A DNA stretch of 64,000 nucleotides from Gemmatimonadota bacterium. GTDB lineage: Bacteria > Gemmatimonadota > Gemmatimonadetes > Gemmatimonadales > Gemmatimonadaceae. How positions within the stretch are numbered: position 1 is the stretch's first letter; every line of letters starts with the position of its first letter. Both the position numbers and the translations under genes were made by a program. The stretch covers positions 124,001 to 188,000 of the forward strand of contig JADKAQ010000003.1 of assembly GCA_016719105.1 (NCBI GenBank). The letters run 5' to 3'. Shown piece after piece: positions 36,178-45,994 of the stretch. The notes under the pieces are model-generated. The model did no database searches. It was not told where the DNA came from and worked only from the letters and a program-made list of their open reading frames with translations.

Positions 36178-38226
36178 ATGGCGATGCCGAACCGGCTGTC
36201 CGTCGTGCACGGCGTCCTCGCGCTCTTCTCGGTCGCGCTCGTCGTGCGCGCCGCGCAGGTGCAGCTCCTCGAGCACGACACGTGGTCGCGTCGGGCCGTC
36301 AATCAGCACACCGCCGAGGCCTCGCTCCCCGCGCCGCGCGGCGAGATCGTGGATGCGGCCGGGACCACGCTGGCGCGCAGCCGCGAGTTGGTCTCGCTGA
36401 GCTTCGCGCTCGACGTGATGAAGGACCGCAAGGGGTTGTATCGCACCCTCATCAAGCTCGGCGTCCCCGCCAACCGGGCGCGCCCGGTCCTCGATCGCAA
36501 GCGCAAGTGGTACGACCTGCGCGAACGCTTCCAACCGTCCAAGGTTGCCGCACTCCTCAAGGTCCCCGGCGTCCGATCGTCGCCCGCCGGCGAGCGCGTG
36601 TACGTCCAGTCGGAGGGGGCCCGCCAGCTGCTCGGGCGGTTCGATCCCGCGGGGCGCAACAGCGAGGGCATCGAACTCCTGCTCGACTCGCTCCTGCGCG
36701 GCGAGCCGGGGACTGCCCGCACGCTCAAGGCGGCCAACGGGCGCCGTTTCGCGACCCCCGACCTGCTGACCGAACCTCCGCGCCCCGGTCACACGGTGCA
36801 GCTCACGATCAACCAGGTGTTGCAGGACATCTGCGACCAGGCGCTGGCCGATGCCACGCGACGGCTCAACGCCGATGGCGGTGACATCGTCATCCTCGAT
36901 CCGCACACCGGCGAGCTGCGCTGCCTGACGAGTCATCGGCGCGGCCAGGTGGTGGGAAGCCCGCTCACGATCGTCGAACCCTTCGAGCCCGGCTCGACGC
37001 TCAAGCCATTCCTCGTCGGTCGCCTCGTGGAGATGGGGAAGACGACGCCGACCGAGGTGATCGACACCCGGAACGGTGTGTACGAGGTCGATGGGCGTCG
37101 CATCACCGACGTGCACAAGGCCCCATCGATGACGGTGACCGACGTCATTCGCCACTCCAGCAACGTGGGGATCGCCCTGTTGAGCGAGCGCGTGAAGGAC
37201 GGGGAACTCTTCACGCTCTATCGTGACCTCGGCTTCGGGACGCCGACCGGCGTCTCGTTTCCGCGGGAGTCGGGCGGGGCGCTCAGCGAGCCGAAGAAGT
37301 GGTCCAACCCCACGCACCACTCGCTCGCCATCGGGTACGAGGTGAGCGTCACGCCGCTGCAGCTGGCGCTCGCCTACGGGGCCATCGCCAACGGCGGCGA
37401 GCTCATGGCGCCGGCCCTGGTCAAGGAGATCCGCGACGCCGACGGTAACGTGGTGTACACCCACAAGCCGCGACCGGTGCGCCGCGTCTTCCCGGAGGCG
37501 ACGACGCGCACCGTGATGGCGATGCTGGAAAGCGTCGTCGACAGCGGGACCGCGCAGGACGCCGGGCTCGCCACCTTCGACATGGCGGGGAAGTCCGGGA
37601 CGGCGCGACGCACGGTGGGCGGACGGTACGGGCAGGGCGGCGTGCAGACCTACACCTCGTCGTTTGTCGGCCTCTTCCCGGCGCGCAATCCGCAGTACGT
37701 GGTGCTCGTGAAGCTCGACAACCCGCGCGGGACGTACTACGGCGGCAAGACGGCCGCCCCGGTCAGCAAGGCGGTCATCACCGCCGCCCTCGCCGCGCGC
37801 GATGCTTCGCTCGACTGGGGAAACCTCGCCGCACGGCGCGCGTCGTACGTGCCGCCAACCCCCGACGCCGTCGCTACGACCGTCGAGGACTCCACCGAAC
37901 GGCAGGTGGCCGACGGCGCCGTGGTCGCTGATGCGGCCGCCGATGCCGCGACGATCCCCCGCGTCCCCTTGGTGGATACGACTCCCGAGCCGGAGCTGCG
38001 CCCGCCCACACGCTTCGACATCTCGCGGCCGCCCAGGGAGCAGGCGCGCGTCACGCGCGTGATCTCTGTTCCCGACGTGCGCGGCCTCCCCCTGCGTGTG
38101 GCCGTGCGCGAGTTGCACCGAGCCGGCTTCAAGGTGCAGCTCACGGCGAGTGGCGGCGGCATCACCTCGCCGCCGGCCGGCGCGCCGGCGCGCACCGGGA
38201 CCCTCGTGCGGTTGGCGCGCCCGTGA
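36178..38226 (+). CDS. ftsI: Septal peptidoglycan transpeptidase (PBP3/FtsI) with PASTA domain
   Basis: 682 aa: one N-terminal membrane helix, a dimerisation/pedestal domain, a transpeptidase domain with S273 in STLK, SSN at 327-329 and KSGT at 472-475, then a linker and one C-terminal PASTA domain (VISVPDVRGLPLRVAVREL onward, about 625-682). Motifs are intact. PASTA-bearing division PBPs are usual in Gram-positives and several other phyla. It lies 3 bases after ftsL and overlaps murE by 4 bases. Confidence 0.94.
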   Translation: MAMPNRLSVVHGVLALFSVALVVRAAQVQLLEHDTWSRRAVNQHTAEASLPAPRGEIVDAAGTTLARSRELVSLSFALDVMKDRKGLYRTLIKLGVPANRARPVLDRKRKWYDLRERFQPSKVAALLKVPGVRSSPAGERVYVQSEGARQLLGRFDPAGRNSEGIELLLDSLLRGEPGTARTLKAANGRRFATPDLLTEPPRPGHTVQLTINQVLQDICDQALADATRRLNADGGDIVILDPHTGELRCLTSHRRGQVVGSPLTIVEPFEPGSTLKPFLVGRLVEMGKTTPTEVIDTRNGVYEVDGRRITDVHKAPSMTVTDVIRHSSNVGIALLSERVKDGELFTLYRDLGFGTPTGVSFPRESGGALSEPKKWSNPTHHSLAIGYEVSVTPLQLALAYGAIANGGELMAPALVKEIRDADGNVVYTHKPRPVRRVFPEATTRTVMAMLESVVDSGTAQDAGLATFDMAGKSGTARRTVGGRYGQGGVQTYTSSFVGLFPARNPQYVVLVKLDNPRGTYYGGKTAAPVSKAVITAALAARDASLDWGNLAARRASYVPPTPDAVATTVEDSTERQVADGAVVADAAADAATIPRVPLVDTTPEPELRPPTRFDISRPPREQARVTRVISVPDVRGLPLRVAVRELHRAGFKVQLTASGGGITSPPAGAPARTGTLVRLARP

Positions 38227-39704
38227 CCGCGACGATCGCGCTCGACGGCATCGTGCGTGCGCTGCGCGAAGGTGGGGAGCTCGCCGACATCATCGGCGAG
38301 CTGCCCGGGCAGGTGACGTCGGTGACCGACGACTCGCGCGCCGTGACGGCCGGGACGCTGTTCGTGGCCGTGCGCGGGAGCGCCCGTGACGGGCACGACT
38401 TCCTCGCCGCCGCCGAAGCCGCCGGAGCGACCGCCGCGATCGTGGAGGACGCGGGGCGGACCACGGTCCCGAGAATCGTCGTTCGCGATGCGCGCCGTGC
38501 GGCGGCGATTGCCGCGGCGGCCGCCCACGGCTTTCCCGGACAGTCGCTCTCGATCGTTGGTGTCACCGGGACCAGCGGCAAGACGACGACCGTGTCCATG
38601 CTGCGCCACCTGCTCGATACGCCGGAGGCGCCGGCGGCCTCCATCGGGACGCTCGGCGTCCTGCTGGGCAGCGCGGGCGAGCCCCTCGCCGGGGGGAGCG
38701 GGCTCACGACACCCGGGCCGATCGAGTTTCAGCGCGTGCTACGCGAGCTGGTGGACGCCGGCGTGCGGCGCGTGGCCATGGAGGTGTCGTCCCATGCGCT
38801 CGATCAACGGCGCGTGGAGGGCGTCGCCTTCGACGCCGCCGTCTTCACCAACCTGTCGCGAGACCACCTCGACTATCACGGCACGGCCGAGGCGTACTTC
38901 GACGCCAAGGCGCGCCTCGTCGCCCACATTGCGCCTGGCGGTGCCGCGGTGGTCAACGACGACGTCGACACGTGGCGCGCCTTGCCGGCGGCGCCGCGTC
39001 GCGTCCGATTCGGGATCGCCAGCGCGCGGGCCGAGGTGCGGGCAGTGGACGTGACATTCTCGCCGGATGGAAGTTCGTGGACACTGGTGACCCCGGACGG
39101 CCGCGCTCCGGTGGCGCTGCCGCTCATCGGCGACTTCAACGTCTCCAACGCGTTAGGCGCTGCGGCGGCCGCGTGGGCGCTCGCGCTGCCGGTGGCGACC
39201 ATTGCGGAACGCCTCTCGACGCTGCCGCAGGTGCCGGGCCGCCTCGAGCGCGTGCTCGACGTCCCGGCCGTGCTTCGCGACTACGCGCACAAGCCGGACG
39301 CCCTCGAACGGGCGCTAGCGGCGGTGCGACCGTTCACGCCGCACCGGCTCATCGTGGTCGCCGGCTGCGGCGGTGACCGCGATCGCGGCAAGCGCCCGAT
39401 CATGGGCGAGATCGCGGAGCGCCTGGCCGACCTGGTGATCCTCACCAGCGACAACCCGCGCACCGAGGATCCCGAACGCATCCTCGATGAGATCGAGGCC
39501 GGCATGACGCGACCGCACGAACGCATCGAGGACCGACGCATGGCGATCGCGCGCGCCCTCGAGGTCGCGGGGCCGGGCGATGTCGTCGTCCTCGCCGGCA
39601 AGGGACACGAGGCATACCAGATTCGCGGGACCACGTATCACCCGTTCGACGAGAAGGCGATCGTGCGCGAGCTGGCGGCACGAACCCGGGACGTGGCGCC
39701 ATGA
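38223..39704 (+). CDS. murE: UDP-MurNAc-tripeptide synthetase (meso-DAP adding)
   Basis: MurE adds the third amino acid to UDP-MurNAc-L-Ala-D-Glu. ATP site GTSGKTT at 116-122; the substrate motif DNPR at 410-413 marks the meso-diaminopimelate-specific type rather than the lysine type. The order of N-terminal UMP-binding, central ATPase and C-terminal domains is complete in 493 aa. GTG 38223 overlaps the ftsI stop (GTGA). Confidence 0.95.
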   Translation: MTATIALDGIVRALREGGELADIIGELPGQVTSVTDDSRAVTAGTLFVAVRGSARDGHDFLAAAEAAGATAAIVEDAGRTTVPRIVVRDARRAAAIAAAAAHGFPGQSLSIVGVTGTSGKTTTVSMLRHLLDTPEAPAASIGTLGVLLGSAGEPLAGGSGLTTPGPIEFQRVLRELVDAGVRRVAMEVSSHALDQRRVEGVAFDAAVFTNLSRDHLDYHGTAEAYFDAKARLVAHIAPGGAAVVNDDVDTWRALPAAPRRVRFGIASARAEVRAVDVTFSPDGSSWTLVTPDGRAPVALPLIGDFNVSNALGAAAAAWALALPVATIAERLSTLPQVPGRLERVLDVPAVLRDYAHKPDALERALAAVRPFTPHRLIVVAGCGGDRDRGKRPIMGEIAERLADLVILTSDNPRTEDPERILDEIEAGMTRPHERIEDRRMAIARALEVAGPGDVVVLAGKGHEAYQIRGTTYHPFDEKAIVRELAARTRDVAP

Positions 39705-41089
39705 GCTTCTGGACGCTGGACCGCCTCACGCAGGCGCTCACGGATGATCTCGAGGGATCGCGTCCCGAGGGACGCGTCCCGCTGGGACGGGTGATCACTG
39801 ACACGCGACAGGTCGTGGCGGGTGATGTCTTCGTCGCGCTGATCGGCGAACGATTCGACGCGCACGATTTCCTGGCCGAGGCGGTAGGACGCGGCGCGAA
39901 GGCTGTGGTCGTCTCCGACGCGCGGCGTGCCTGCGACCTGGCGGTCCCGGTCTTCGTGGTGGGGGATACCACGCGCGCCCTTGGTTCGTTAGGCCGCTAC
40001 CGGCGCCGTGCGTGGGGCGGGCCGGTCGTCGCCGTCGCCGGCTCCAACGGCAAGACGAGCACCAAGGAGCTCATCGCCGCCGCCCTGTCGAGCGCCTTCG
40101 ACGTCCACGCCACGCGCGGCAACCTGAATAACCACGTCGGCGTTCCGCTGACGCTGCTCGCCATTCCCGATGAGGCGGGGATTGCGGTCATCGAGGTCGG
40201 GACCAATCACCCGGGCGAGGTCGCAACGCTGCGAGCGCTGGTCGAACCGGACATCGCCGTCGTCACCTCCATTGGCGAGGAACACCTCGAGGGACTCGGC
40301 GACCTGGCCGGGGTCCTGCGCGAGGAGTGCGCCATTTTCGACGGGGTCCCGACGGCCATCGCCCCCGCGGCGCAGCCCGAGGTCGGGCGTGAGGCGCGCA
40401 CGCGTGCCCATCGGGTGGTCGAGGCCGGGACCGACGCGGGGGATGTGCGAGCCGATCGCTGGGGCGTGCGGGACGACGGGCGCGGGTGGGCGACGTTAGG
40501 CGAGGTGACGGTGCAGCTCCCGGTGCTGGGGGCGCACAACGTCCGCAACGCGATGCTCGCCCTGGCGGTCGCCATGGAATGTGGCGTCGACGTGGGGGCG
40601 GCGGCGCAGGCCATCGGTGCCATGCCGCAGCTCAGCATGCGCAGCACGCTCGACACGCTTGGCGACCTGCTGCTGCTCAACGACGCGTACAACGCCAATC
40701 CGGCGTCGGCGCGTGAGGCACTCGTGACGCTCGACGCCATCGGCGGCGAGCGCCCGCGTGTCGCGGTGCTCGGCTCGATGCTCGAGCTGGGCGCGCAGGG
40801 GCCGGCGCTGCATGACGAGATCGCCGCGCGAGCGCTGGCGTCGAAGGCGATGCTGATTGCTGGCATCGGCGAGTTTGTCAGTGCCTTGGAACGGGTCGCC
40901 GCCGGCGATCCCCGCGTCCTCCTGGCCCCCGACGCCGAGGCGCTCTGGCCGCTCCTGGCCGCGCGCCTCCCGTCCAACGCCGTCATCCTGCTCAAGGGCT
41001 CCCGCGGCACACGCCTCGAGCGCCTGGTGCCACACCTGCGCCGCTTTGCCGGTCTCCCGGCGTCGGAGCCGGACGCAACGCACCACTAG
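39701..41089 (+). CDS. murF: UDP-MurNAc-pentapeptide synthetase (D-Ala-D-Ala adding)
   Basis: 462 aa. MurF adds D-Ala-D-Ala to the UDP-MurNAc-tripeptide. The ATP loop GSNGKTSTKE, the NLNNHVGVPLTLL segment and the LLNDAYNANPAS motif in the C-terminal region are the family marks. ATG 39701 overlaps murE by 4 bases. D-Ala supply by Alr (62285) is in the same window; the ligase Ddl is not. Confidence 0.95.
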   Translation: MSFWTLDRLTQALTDDLEGSRPEGRVPLGRVITDTRQVVAGDVFVALIGERFDAHDFLAEAVGRGAKAVVVSDARRACDLAVPVFVVGDTTRALGSLGRYRRRAWGGPVVAVAGSNGKTSTKELIAAALSSAFDVHATRGNLNNHVGVPLTLLAIPDEAGIAVIEVGTNHPGEVATLRALVEPDIAVVTSIGEEHLEGLGDLAGVLREECAIFDGVPTAIAPAAQPEVGREARTRAHRVVEAGTDAGDVRADRWGVRDDGRGWATLGEVTVQLPVLGAHNVRNAMLALAVAMECGVDVGAAAQAIGAMPQLSMRSTLDTLGDLLLLNDAYNANPASAREALVTLDAIGGERPRVAVLGSMLELGAQGPALHDEIAARALASKAMLIAGIGEFVSALERVAAGDPRVLLAPDAEALWPLLAARLPSNAVILLKGSRGTRLERLVPHLRRFAGLPASEPDATHH

Positions 41090-41131
41090 CCCTCCCTCTC
41101 CTCTTCTGTCTTCCCGCCCTCTCGAACCTCA

Positions 41132-42274
41132 GTGCTGCACCTCCTCCTCAGTCGCTTCATCCCGGATTTTCCGCCGCTCCGGCTGATCAACTACATATCG
41201 GTGCGCGCCGCAGCTGCGGCGGTCACCGCGCTCCTCCTGTCGTTCCTCATTGGCCCGGCGATCGTGCGCCGGCTGCGCGCGATGCGCGTACGGCAGGTGA
41301 TCCGGGCCGGGACGCCGGACACGCACCAGTCCAAGGGGGAGACGCCGACGATGGGAGGACTCATCATCCTCGCCTGCTCGATCATCCCCACGTTGCTCTG
41401 GACGCGGCTCGACAATCGGTATGTCCTCCTGGCGCTGCTCGTGACGGTGTGGATGGGCGGGATCGGCTTCCTCGACGATTACCTCAAGCTCAAGCAGAAG
41501 CGGGAAGGGAAGAAGAACGAGGGGCTGGTCGAGCGATACAAGCTGGCGGGACAGATCTCGATCGGGCTCATCTTCGGCTTCATCCTCTGGAAGTACCCGG
41601 TGTCGACGCTCCCCGGGGCATCGACGACGATGCCGTTCGTGAAGTACGTGCTCATCGTCCCGGCAGCGGCCGGGTTGGCGTGGCTCTACGTGCCGTTCAC
41701 CACGTTCATCCTCACCGGGGTGAGCAATTCGGTGAACCTCACCGATGGGCTGGACGGGCTCGCGGCCGGGCTCTCGGCCATCGCGATCGTCACGTTCGCG
41801 CTCTTTGCCTACGTGATGGGGCGCGTCGACGCGAGTGCGTACTTGCAGCTGTTCTACCTGCGCGGCGCCGGGGAGCTCACCGTGTACTGCATGGCGCTCA
41901 CCGGGGCGTGCATCGGCTTTCTCTGGTACAACGCGCACCCGGCACAGGTCTTCATGGGAGACACGGGGTCGCTCGCGCTGGGCGGTGCGATCGGGGCGAT
42001 CGCCATCCTGCTCAAGAGCGAGTTCCTCCTGCTCTTCATCGGCGGCGTCTTCGCGATGGAGACGATGTCGGTGATCATCCAGCGCGTCGCATTCAAGATC
42101 CGCAAGCGTCGACACGGGCTGGAGTACGCGCAGAAACACCGCGTCTTCCTGCGTGCCCCGTTGCACCACCACTTCGAGCTGAAGGGGTGGAAGGAGACGC
42201 AGGTGGTGGTGCGATTCTGGATCCTCGGGATTCTGTGCGCCTTCGTGGCCCTCACGACCCTCAAATTGCGATGA
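41132..42274 (+). CDS. mraY: Phospho-MurNAc-pentapeptide translocase
   Basis: This integral membrane enzyme makes lipid I from UDP-MurNAc-pentapeptide and undecaprenyl phosphate. About ten membrane helices; the catalytic motifs are FLDDYLKLKQKREGKK with the aspartate pair, the NLTDGLDGLA loop, and the HHHFELKGW loop near the end. GTG 41132 gives 380 aa. There is a 42-base gap after murF and no clear ribosome site. The stop overlaps murD (ATGA). Confidence 0.95.
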   Translation: MLHLLLSRFIPDFPPLRLINYISVRAAAAAVTALLLSFLIGPAIVRRLRAMRVRQVIRAGTPDTHQSKGETPTMGGLIILACSIIPTLLWTRLDNRYVLLALLVTVWMGGIGFLDDYLKLKQKREGKKNEGLVERYKLAGQISIGLIFGFILWKYPVSTLPGASTTMPFVKYVLIVPAAAGLAWLYVPFTTFILTGVSNSVNLTDGLDGLAAGLSAIAIVTFALFAYVMGRVDASAYLQLFYLRGAGELTVYCMALTGACIGFLWYNAHPAQVFMGDTGSLALGGAIGAIAILLKSEFLLLFIGGVFAMETMSVIIQRVAFKIRKRRHGLEYAQKHRVFLRAPLHHHFELKGWKETQVVVRFWILGILCAFVALTTLKLR

Positions 42275-43650
42275 CCACTCCTTACGACTGGAGCCGCGGC
42301 GAGATCGCCGTGGTGGGGCTCGGACGCAGCGGGACGTCGGCAACGATGCTGCTGCGTCGTCTCGGTGCGAAGGTCTACGCCTCCGACGCGGGGAACGGCG
42401 CGGCCGTGTCCGCGCAGCGCGAGACACTCCAGTCGCTGGGCGCCGAGGTGGAGCTCGGCGGGCACGACCTGGCGCGTATCGCGCGTGCGTCGCTCGTCGT
42501 GGTGAGCCCGGGCGTGCCGCCCGGCGCGCCGCCGCTCGTGTCGGCCCGCGCCGCGGGAGTGGCAGTGATCAGCGAGGTCGAGCTCGCCCTCGCGGTACTC
42601 CCGGGGCTGCGCTACATCGCCGTGACCGGGACGAACGGCAAGACCACCGTGACGGCGCTCATCGCTCACCTGCTGCGCAGCGTTGGAGTGGAGGCCGAAT
42701 CGGCGGGGAACATCGGGACGCCGCTGAGCGAGCTGGCGCTGCGCCGGACGCTCCCCGCCTGGGTGGCGCTCGAACTGTCCTCGTTCCAGTTGCACGACAC
42801 GCCGTCGATTGCGCCGCGGGTCGGGGTGCTCACCAACCTGGCCCCCGACCACCTCGATCGCTACGAGAGCGTCGACGCGTACTATGCCGACAAGGCGCTC
42901 CTCTTCCGGCATGCCACCGACGCGTCGCAGTGGATCGTCAACGCGGATGATGCGGCGGTCATGGCGATGGTGCGCGACGTCCCCGGAACGACCTTCCGTT
43001 TCTCGGCGTCGGGTCGACTGTGCGATGCCTTTCTCGGAGGGAAGGGCAAGCGCCACCTCATCGTGCACGACGAGATGCTGATGACGCGCGAGGAACTCCC
43101 GCTGCTGGGCGCGCACAACGTGGGGAACGCGCTCGCGTCGGTGCTGGCGGTGCTGACTGCCGACCCCGCGCATGAGAGCCTCGATGACCTCGCGCGCCTG
43201 GCCGCCGGGCTTCGTTCGTTCCGCGCCCCCGCCCATCGCCTCGAGCCGGTGGTCGAGCAGCACGGCGTCCTGTGGATCGACGACTCCAAGGCGACCAACG
43301 TCGCCTCGGCCAAGGTCGCCATCGAGAGCATGACCCGTCCGACCATCCTCCTGCTGGGCGGGCGGCACAAGGGTGAGCCGTATACCGCGCTGCTCGACGG
43401 CATTGCAGCGCACTGTCGCATTGTCCTCGCGTTCGGTGAGGCCGCACCGATCATCGAGAGTGACCTGGCGGGGCGCGCCGCGGTGCAGCGCATCGAGGGG
43501 ACGTTCGCCGACGTGATGCGCCGAGCGCATGAACTCGCGCGACCTGGCGACGCCGTGCTCCTCGCGCCGGCTTGCTCGAGCTACGACATGTTCGCCAACT
43601 ACGAAGAGCGAGGCCGGGCCTTTGCCGCCGCGGCCAAGGGAGACGGATGA
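42271..43650 (+). CDS. murD: UDP-MurNAc-L-Ala:D-Glu ligase
   Basis: 459 aa. MurD adds D-glutamate. The ATP loop is GTNGKTT, with AGNIGTPLSE, WVALELSSFQLHD, NLAPDHLDRY, and later the DSKATN segment typical of MurD. N-terminal dinucleotide-like fold VVGLGRSGTSA. It overlaps mraY by 4 bases and ftsW by 4 bases. Confidence 0.95.
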   Translation: MTTPYDWSRGEIAVVGLGRSGTSATMLLRRLGAKVYASDAGNGAAVSAQRETLQSLGAEVELGGHDLARIARASLVVVSPGVPPGAPPLVSARAAGVAVISEVELALAVLPGLRYIAVTGTNGKTTVTALIAHLLRSVGVEAESAGNIGTPLSELALRRTLPAWVALELSSFQLHDTPSIAPRVGVLTNLAPDHLDRYESVDAYYADKALLFRHATDASQWIVNADDAAVMAMVRDVPGTTFRFSASGRLCDAFLGGKGKRHLIVHDEMLMTREELPLLGAHNVGNALASVLAVLTADPAHESLDDLARLAAGLRSFRAPAHRLEPVVEQHGVLWIDDSKATNVASAKVAIESMTRPTILLLGGRHKGEPYTALLDGIAAHCRIVLAFGEAAPIIESDLAGRAAVQRIEGTFADVMRRAHELARPGDAVLLAPACSSYDMFANYEERGRAFAAAAKGDG

Positions 43651-44807
43651 TGCACGATCCGACCCAGATGCGCGAACGCTGGTCGATGGGCCCCGAGGCA
43701 CGGGCGCTCGTCCTGGTCACCGCCGTCCTCACCGCGTTCGGCCTGGCGACGCTGTACAGCGCGAGCGCCTTCGTGGCGATGCAGGCCGATCACGACTCGA
43801 CGTACTACTTCCTCAAGCAGCTGGCGGGGGTTGGGGTCGGACTCGTCTTCTTCGCGATCGCCGCCAAGTTCGACGCCGATCGCCTCGAGAAGCTGGCGTG
43901 GCCACTGATGTTCGTCACGATCGCCTTGATGCTCATCACCGTCCTCCCGTTCACCAAGGCGATTGCCCCGTCGGTCAATGGATCGCGCCGCTTCATCCTC
44001 GGGGCGTCGGTGCAGCCGTCGGAGCTGGGGAAGCTCGCCGTCGTCCTGTGGACCGCGATGCTGGTGCTCAAGAAGGGGGACCAGATGCGCCGCCTGACCA
44101 AGGGGCTCCTCCCGTTCCTCGTCATCGTGGGCGTGCTCGACCTGCTCGCCTTCTTCCAGCCGGACCTCTCGGTGGCGATGATGTTCACCCTGCTCATGGG
44201 GATCATCCTCTTTGCCGCCGAGGTGCGCATCGGGCACTTCATCCTCCTTGGGATCCTCGCCGCTCCGCTGCTCTGGCATGAGATCGAGAAGCGACAGTAC
44301 GCCATGTCGCGACTCCTCTCGTTCATGGGGTCGGGCGACGCCCCAGAGGCGATCAACTTCCAGCTTCGACAGTCGCTCATCGCCGTCGGGTCCGGCGGTC
44401 TGCTCGGGAAGGGCTTCAGCGAAGGGCTCCAGCAGTACGGATGGGTGCCGTTCGGCTACAACGACTTCATCGCCAGCAACATCGGTGAGGAGTGGGGGTT
44501 CATCGGCATCACCTTCATCACGCTGGTCTTCGCGTTGTACACGTGGCTCGGCTTCCGGATTGCGCGCCAGGCGCGGTCGCGCTTTCTGCAGCTCGTCGCG
44601 ATCGGCCTCACGTGTACCACGGCGATCACCGCGTACCTGCACATCGGCGTCGTGATCGGCCTCCTCCCGACCACGGGCCTCACGCTGCCGTTCGTCTCGT
44701 TCGGACGCTCGAACCTGGTGCTGAGCTTCGTGCTCACCGGGATCCTCGTGAACATCGGCAGCGCACGCGAGCGCCTGTACGGCGCGGCGGCCACCGATCC
44801 GGCCTAA
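43647..44807 (+). CDS. ftsW: FtsW septal peptidoglycan polymerase
   Basis: 386-aa SEDS-family glycosyltransferase with about ten membrane helices. Family marks: LYSASAFVAM, NGSRRFILGASVQPSELGK (the SEDS signature), FFQPDLSVAMM with the essential Asp, and the late GLTLPFVSFGRSN segment. Works with FtsI. ATG 43647 overlaps the murD stop; the next codon is also ATG and has better spacing from GGGAG. Confidence 0.95.
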   Translation: MMHDPTQMRERWSMGPEARALVLVTAVLTAFGLATLYSASAFVAMQADHDSTYYFLKQLAGVGVGLVFFAIAAKFDADRLEKLAWPLMFVTIALMLITVLPFTKAIAPSVNGSRRFILGASVQPSELGKLAVVLWTAMLVLKKGDQMRRLTKGLLPFLVIVGVLDLLAFFQPDLSVAMMFTLLMGIILFAAEVRIGHFILLGILAAPLLWHEIEKRQYAMSRLLSFMGSGDAPEAINFQLRQSLIAVGSGGLLGKGFSEGLQQYGWVPFGYNDFIASNIGEEWGFIGITFITLVFALYTWLGFRIARQARSRFLQLVAIGLTCTTAITAYLHIGVVIGLLPTTGLTLPFVSFGRSNLVLSFVLTGILVNIGSARERLYGAAATDPA

Positions 44808-44811
44808 CGCG

Positions 44812-45960
44812 GTGCGCGTCCTCTTCACGGGCGGTGGGACCGGCGGGCACCTGTACCCGGCGCTGGCCATCGCGCGGGCGTTGGTGCGGGTGCGTCCCGA
44901 TGTGCAGCCGCACTTTGTCGGGGCCACGCGCGGGATCGAGCGCGTCATCCTGCCCGACACCGAGTTTCCGCACACCTTGCTCGACCTGCACCCGCTCTAC
45001 CGGTCGGCGCCGTGGAACAACTGGCGCACCGTCATGGGGATGGTGAGCGGCTGGCGGCGGCTCGCCGAGCTGTCACGTGAGGTGGCACCGCGACTCGTCG
45101 TGGCGACCGGTGGGTATGCGGCGTCCGGGGCGCTGGCCTTCGCCGCGCTTCGCCGCATTCCGTTCGTGGTGCAGGAGCAGAACTCCTTTCCGGGACAGAC
45201 GGTCAAGCTGTTCGCGCGGTGGGCGCGGGAGATCTACCTCGGTTTTCCCGAGGCGGCGCGCGACCTCCCCGAGGCGGCGCGATCCCGCGCGGTCGACACC
45301 GGCAACCCGATCGAGCCCCCGCCTGCCGTCCGCCCGGATCGTGAGGTGCAACGGAGAGTGTGGGGATTCGGCCACGACGTGCGCTTCGTGGTGCTGGCCT
45401 TCGGCGGCAGTCAGGGGTCGGCGGCGCTGAACGCCCTCGTCGAGGGATGGGTGGCGCGCGGGCTCCCGCGCGGGGTCGGTGTCATCTGGGGGACGGGGCG
45501 CGACCATTTCCAGCGCCACGCGTCGCGGGCGAGCGCGCAGGTCATCGTGCGCCCGTACCTCGCCCCCATCGCCGACGCGTACGCCTGTGCCGATCTCGCG
45601 ATCGCGCGCGCCGGCGCGATGACGACCGCCGAGTTGTGCGCGTGGGGGATCCCGATGTACCTCGTCCCTCTGCCGACGGCGGCAGCCGACCACCAAACCG
45701 CGAATGCGCGGGCGCTTGCCGACGCCGGTGCCGCGCGCTGGGTGTCGCAACGGGAGGCCACCGCGGAACAACTCGCGATGATCGTGTCCGAGGTGATGGG
45801 CGATGCGTCGCTTCGCGAGCGATGGGGCGCGGCAGCGAGCGCGCGTGGTCGCCCCGACGCGGCGGCGCGCATCGCGGCACGGCTCGACGCGTTGCTCGGC
45901 CCCCACGCGAGCACCCCGGCTGAGCCGGCGACGGGCGCGCGCGCCACGGCGTCGACTTGA
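44812..45960 (+). CDS. murG: UDP-GlcNAc:lipid I N-acetylglucosaminyltransferase
   Basis: 382 aa, GT28 family; makes lipid II on the cytoplasmic face. The N-terminal G-loop GGGTGGHLYPALAIA, the VATGGYASGA region, VVQEQNSFPG and the C-terminal GAMTTAEL (GlcNAc-diphosphate site) are visible. GTG 44812 follows ftsW by 4 bases. The C-terminal 20 residues are Ala/Thr-rich and beyond the fold. Confidence 0.95.
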   Translation: MRVLFTGGGTGGHLYPALAIARALVRVRPDVQPHFVGATRGIERVILPDTEFPHTLLDLHPLYRSAPWNNWRTVMGMVSGWRRLAELSREVAPRLVVATGGYAASGALAFAALRRIPFVVQEQNSFPGQTVKLFARWAREIYLGFPEAARDLPEAARSRAVDTGNPIEPPPAVRPDREVQRRVWGFGHDVRFVVLAFGGSQGSAALNALVEGWVARGLPRGVGVIWGTGRDHFQRHASRASAQVIVRPYLAPIADAYACADLAIARAGAMTTAELCAWGIPMYLVPLPTAAADHQTANARALADAGAARWVSQREATAEQLAMIVSEVMGDASLRERWGAAASARGRPDAAARIAARLDALLGPHASTPAEPATGARATAST

Positions 45961-45986
45961 GCCGATTTTTCCCGCCGCGCTAGATT
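45957..45986 (+). promoter_or_regulatory. Internal dcw promoter before murC
   Basis: TTGAGC (45957-45962), 18-base spacer that includes a T5 run, TAGATT (45981-45986). The ATG of murC begins 9 bases after the -10, so the message would be essentially leaderless. It starts within the last codons of murG. Confidence 0.6.
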
Positions 45987-45994
45987 CCGCTTCC

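Noticed and set aside
43599..44975. 458-codon minus-strand frame opposite ftsW
   Set aside because: Charged, low-complexity product antisense to a clear SEDS protein.
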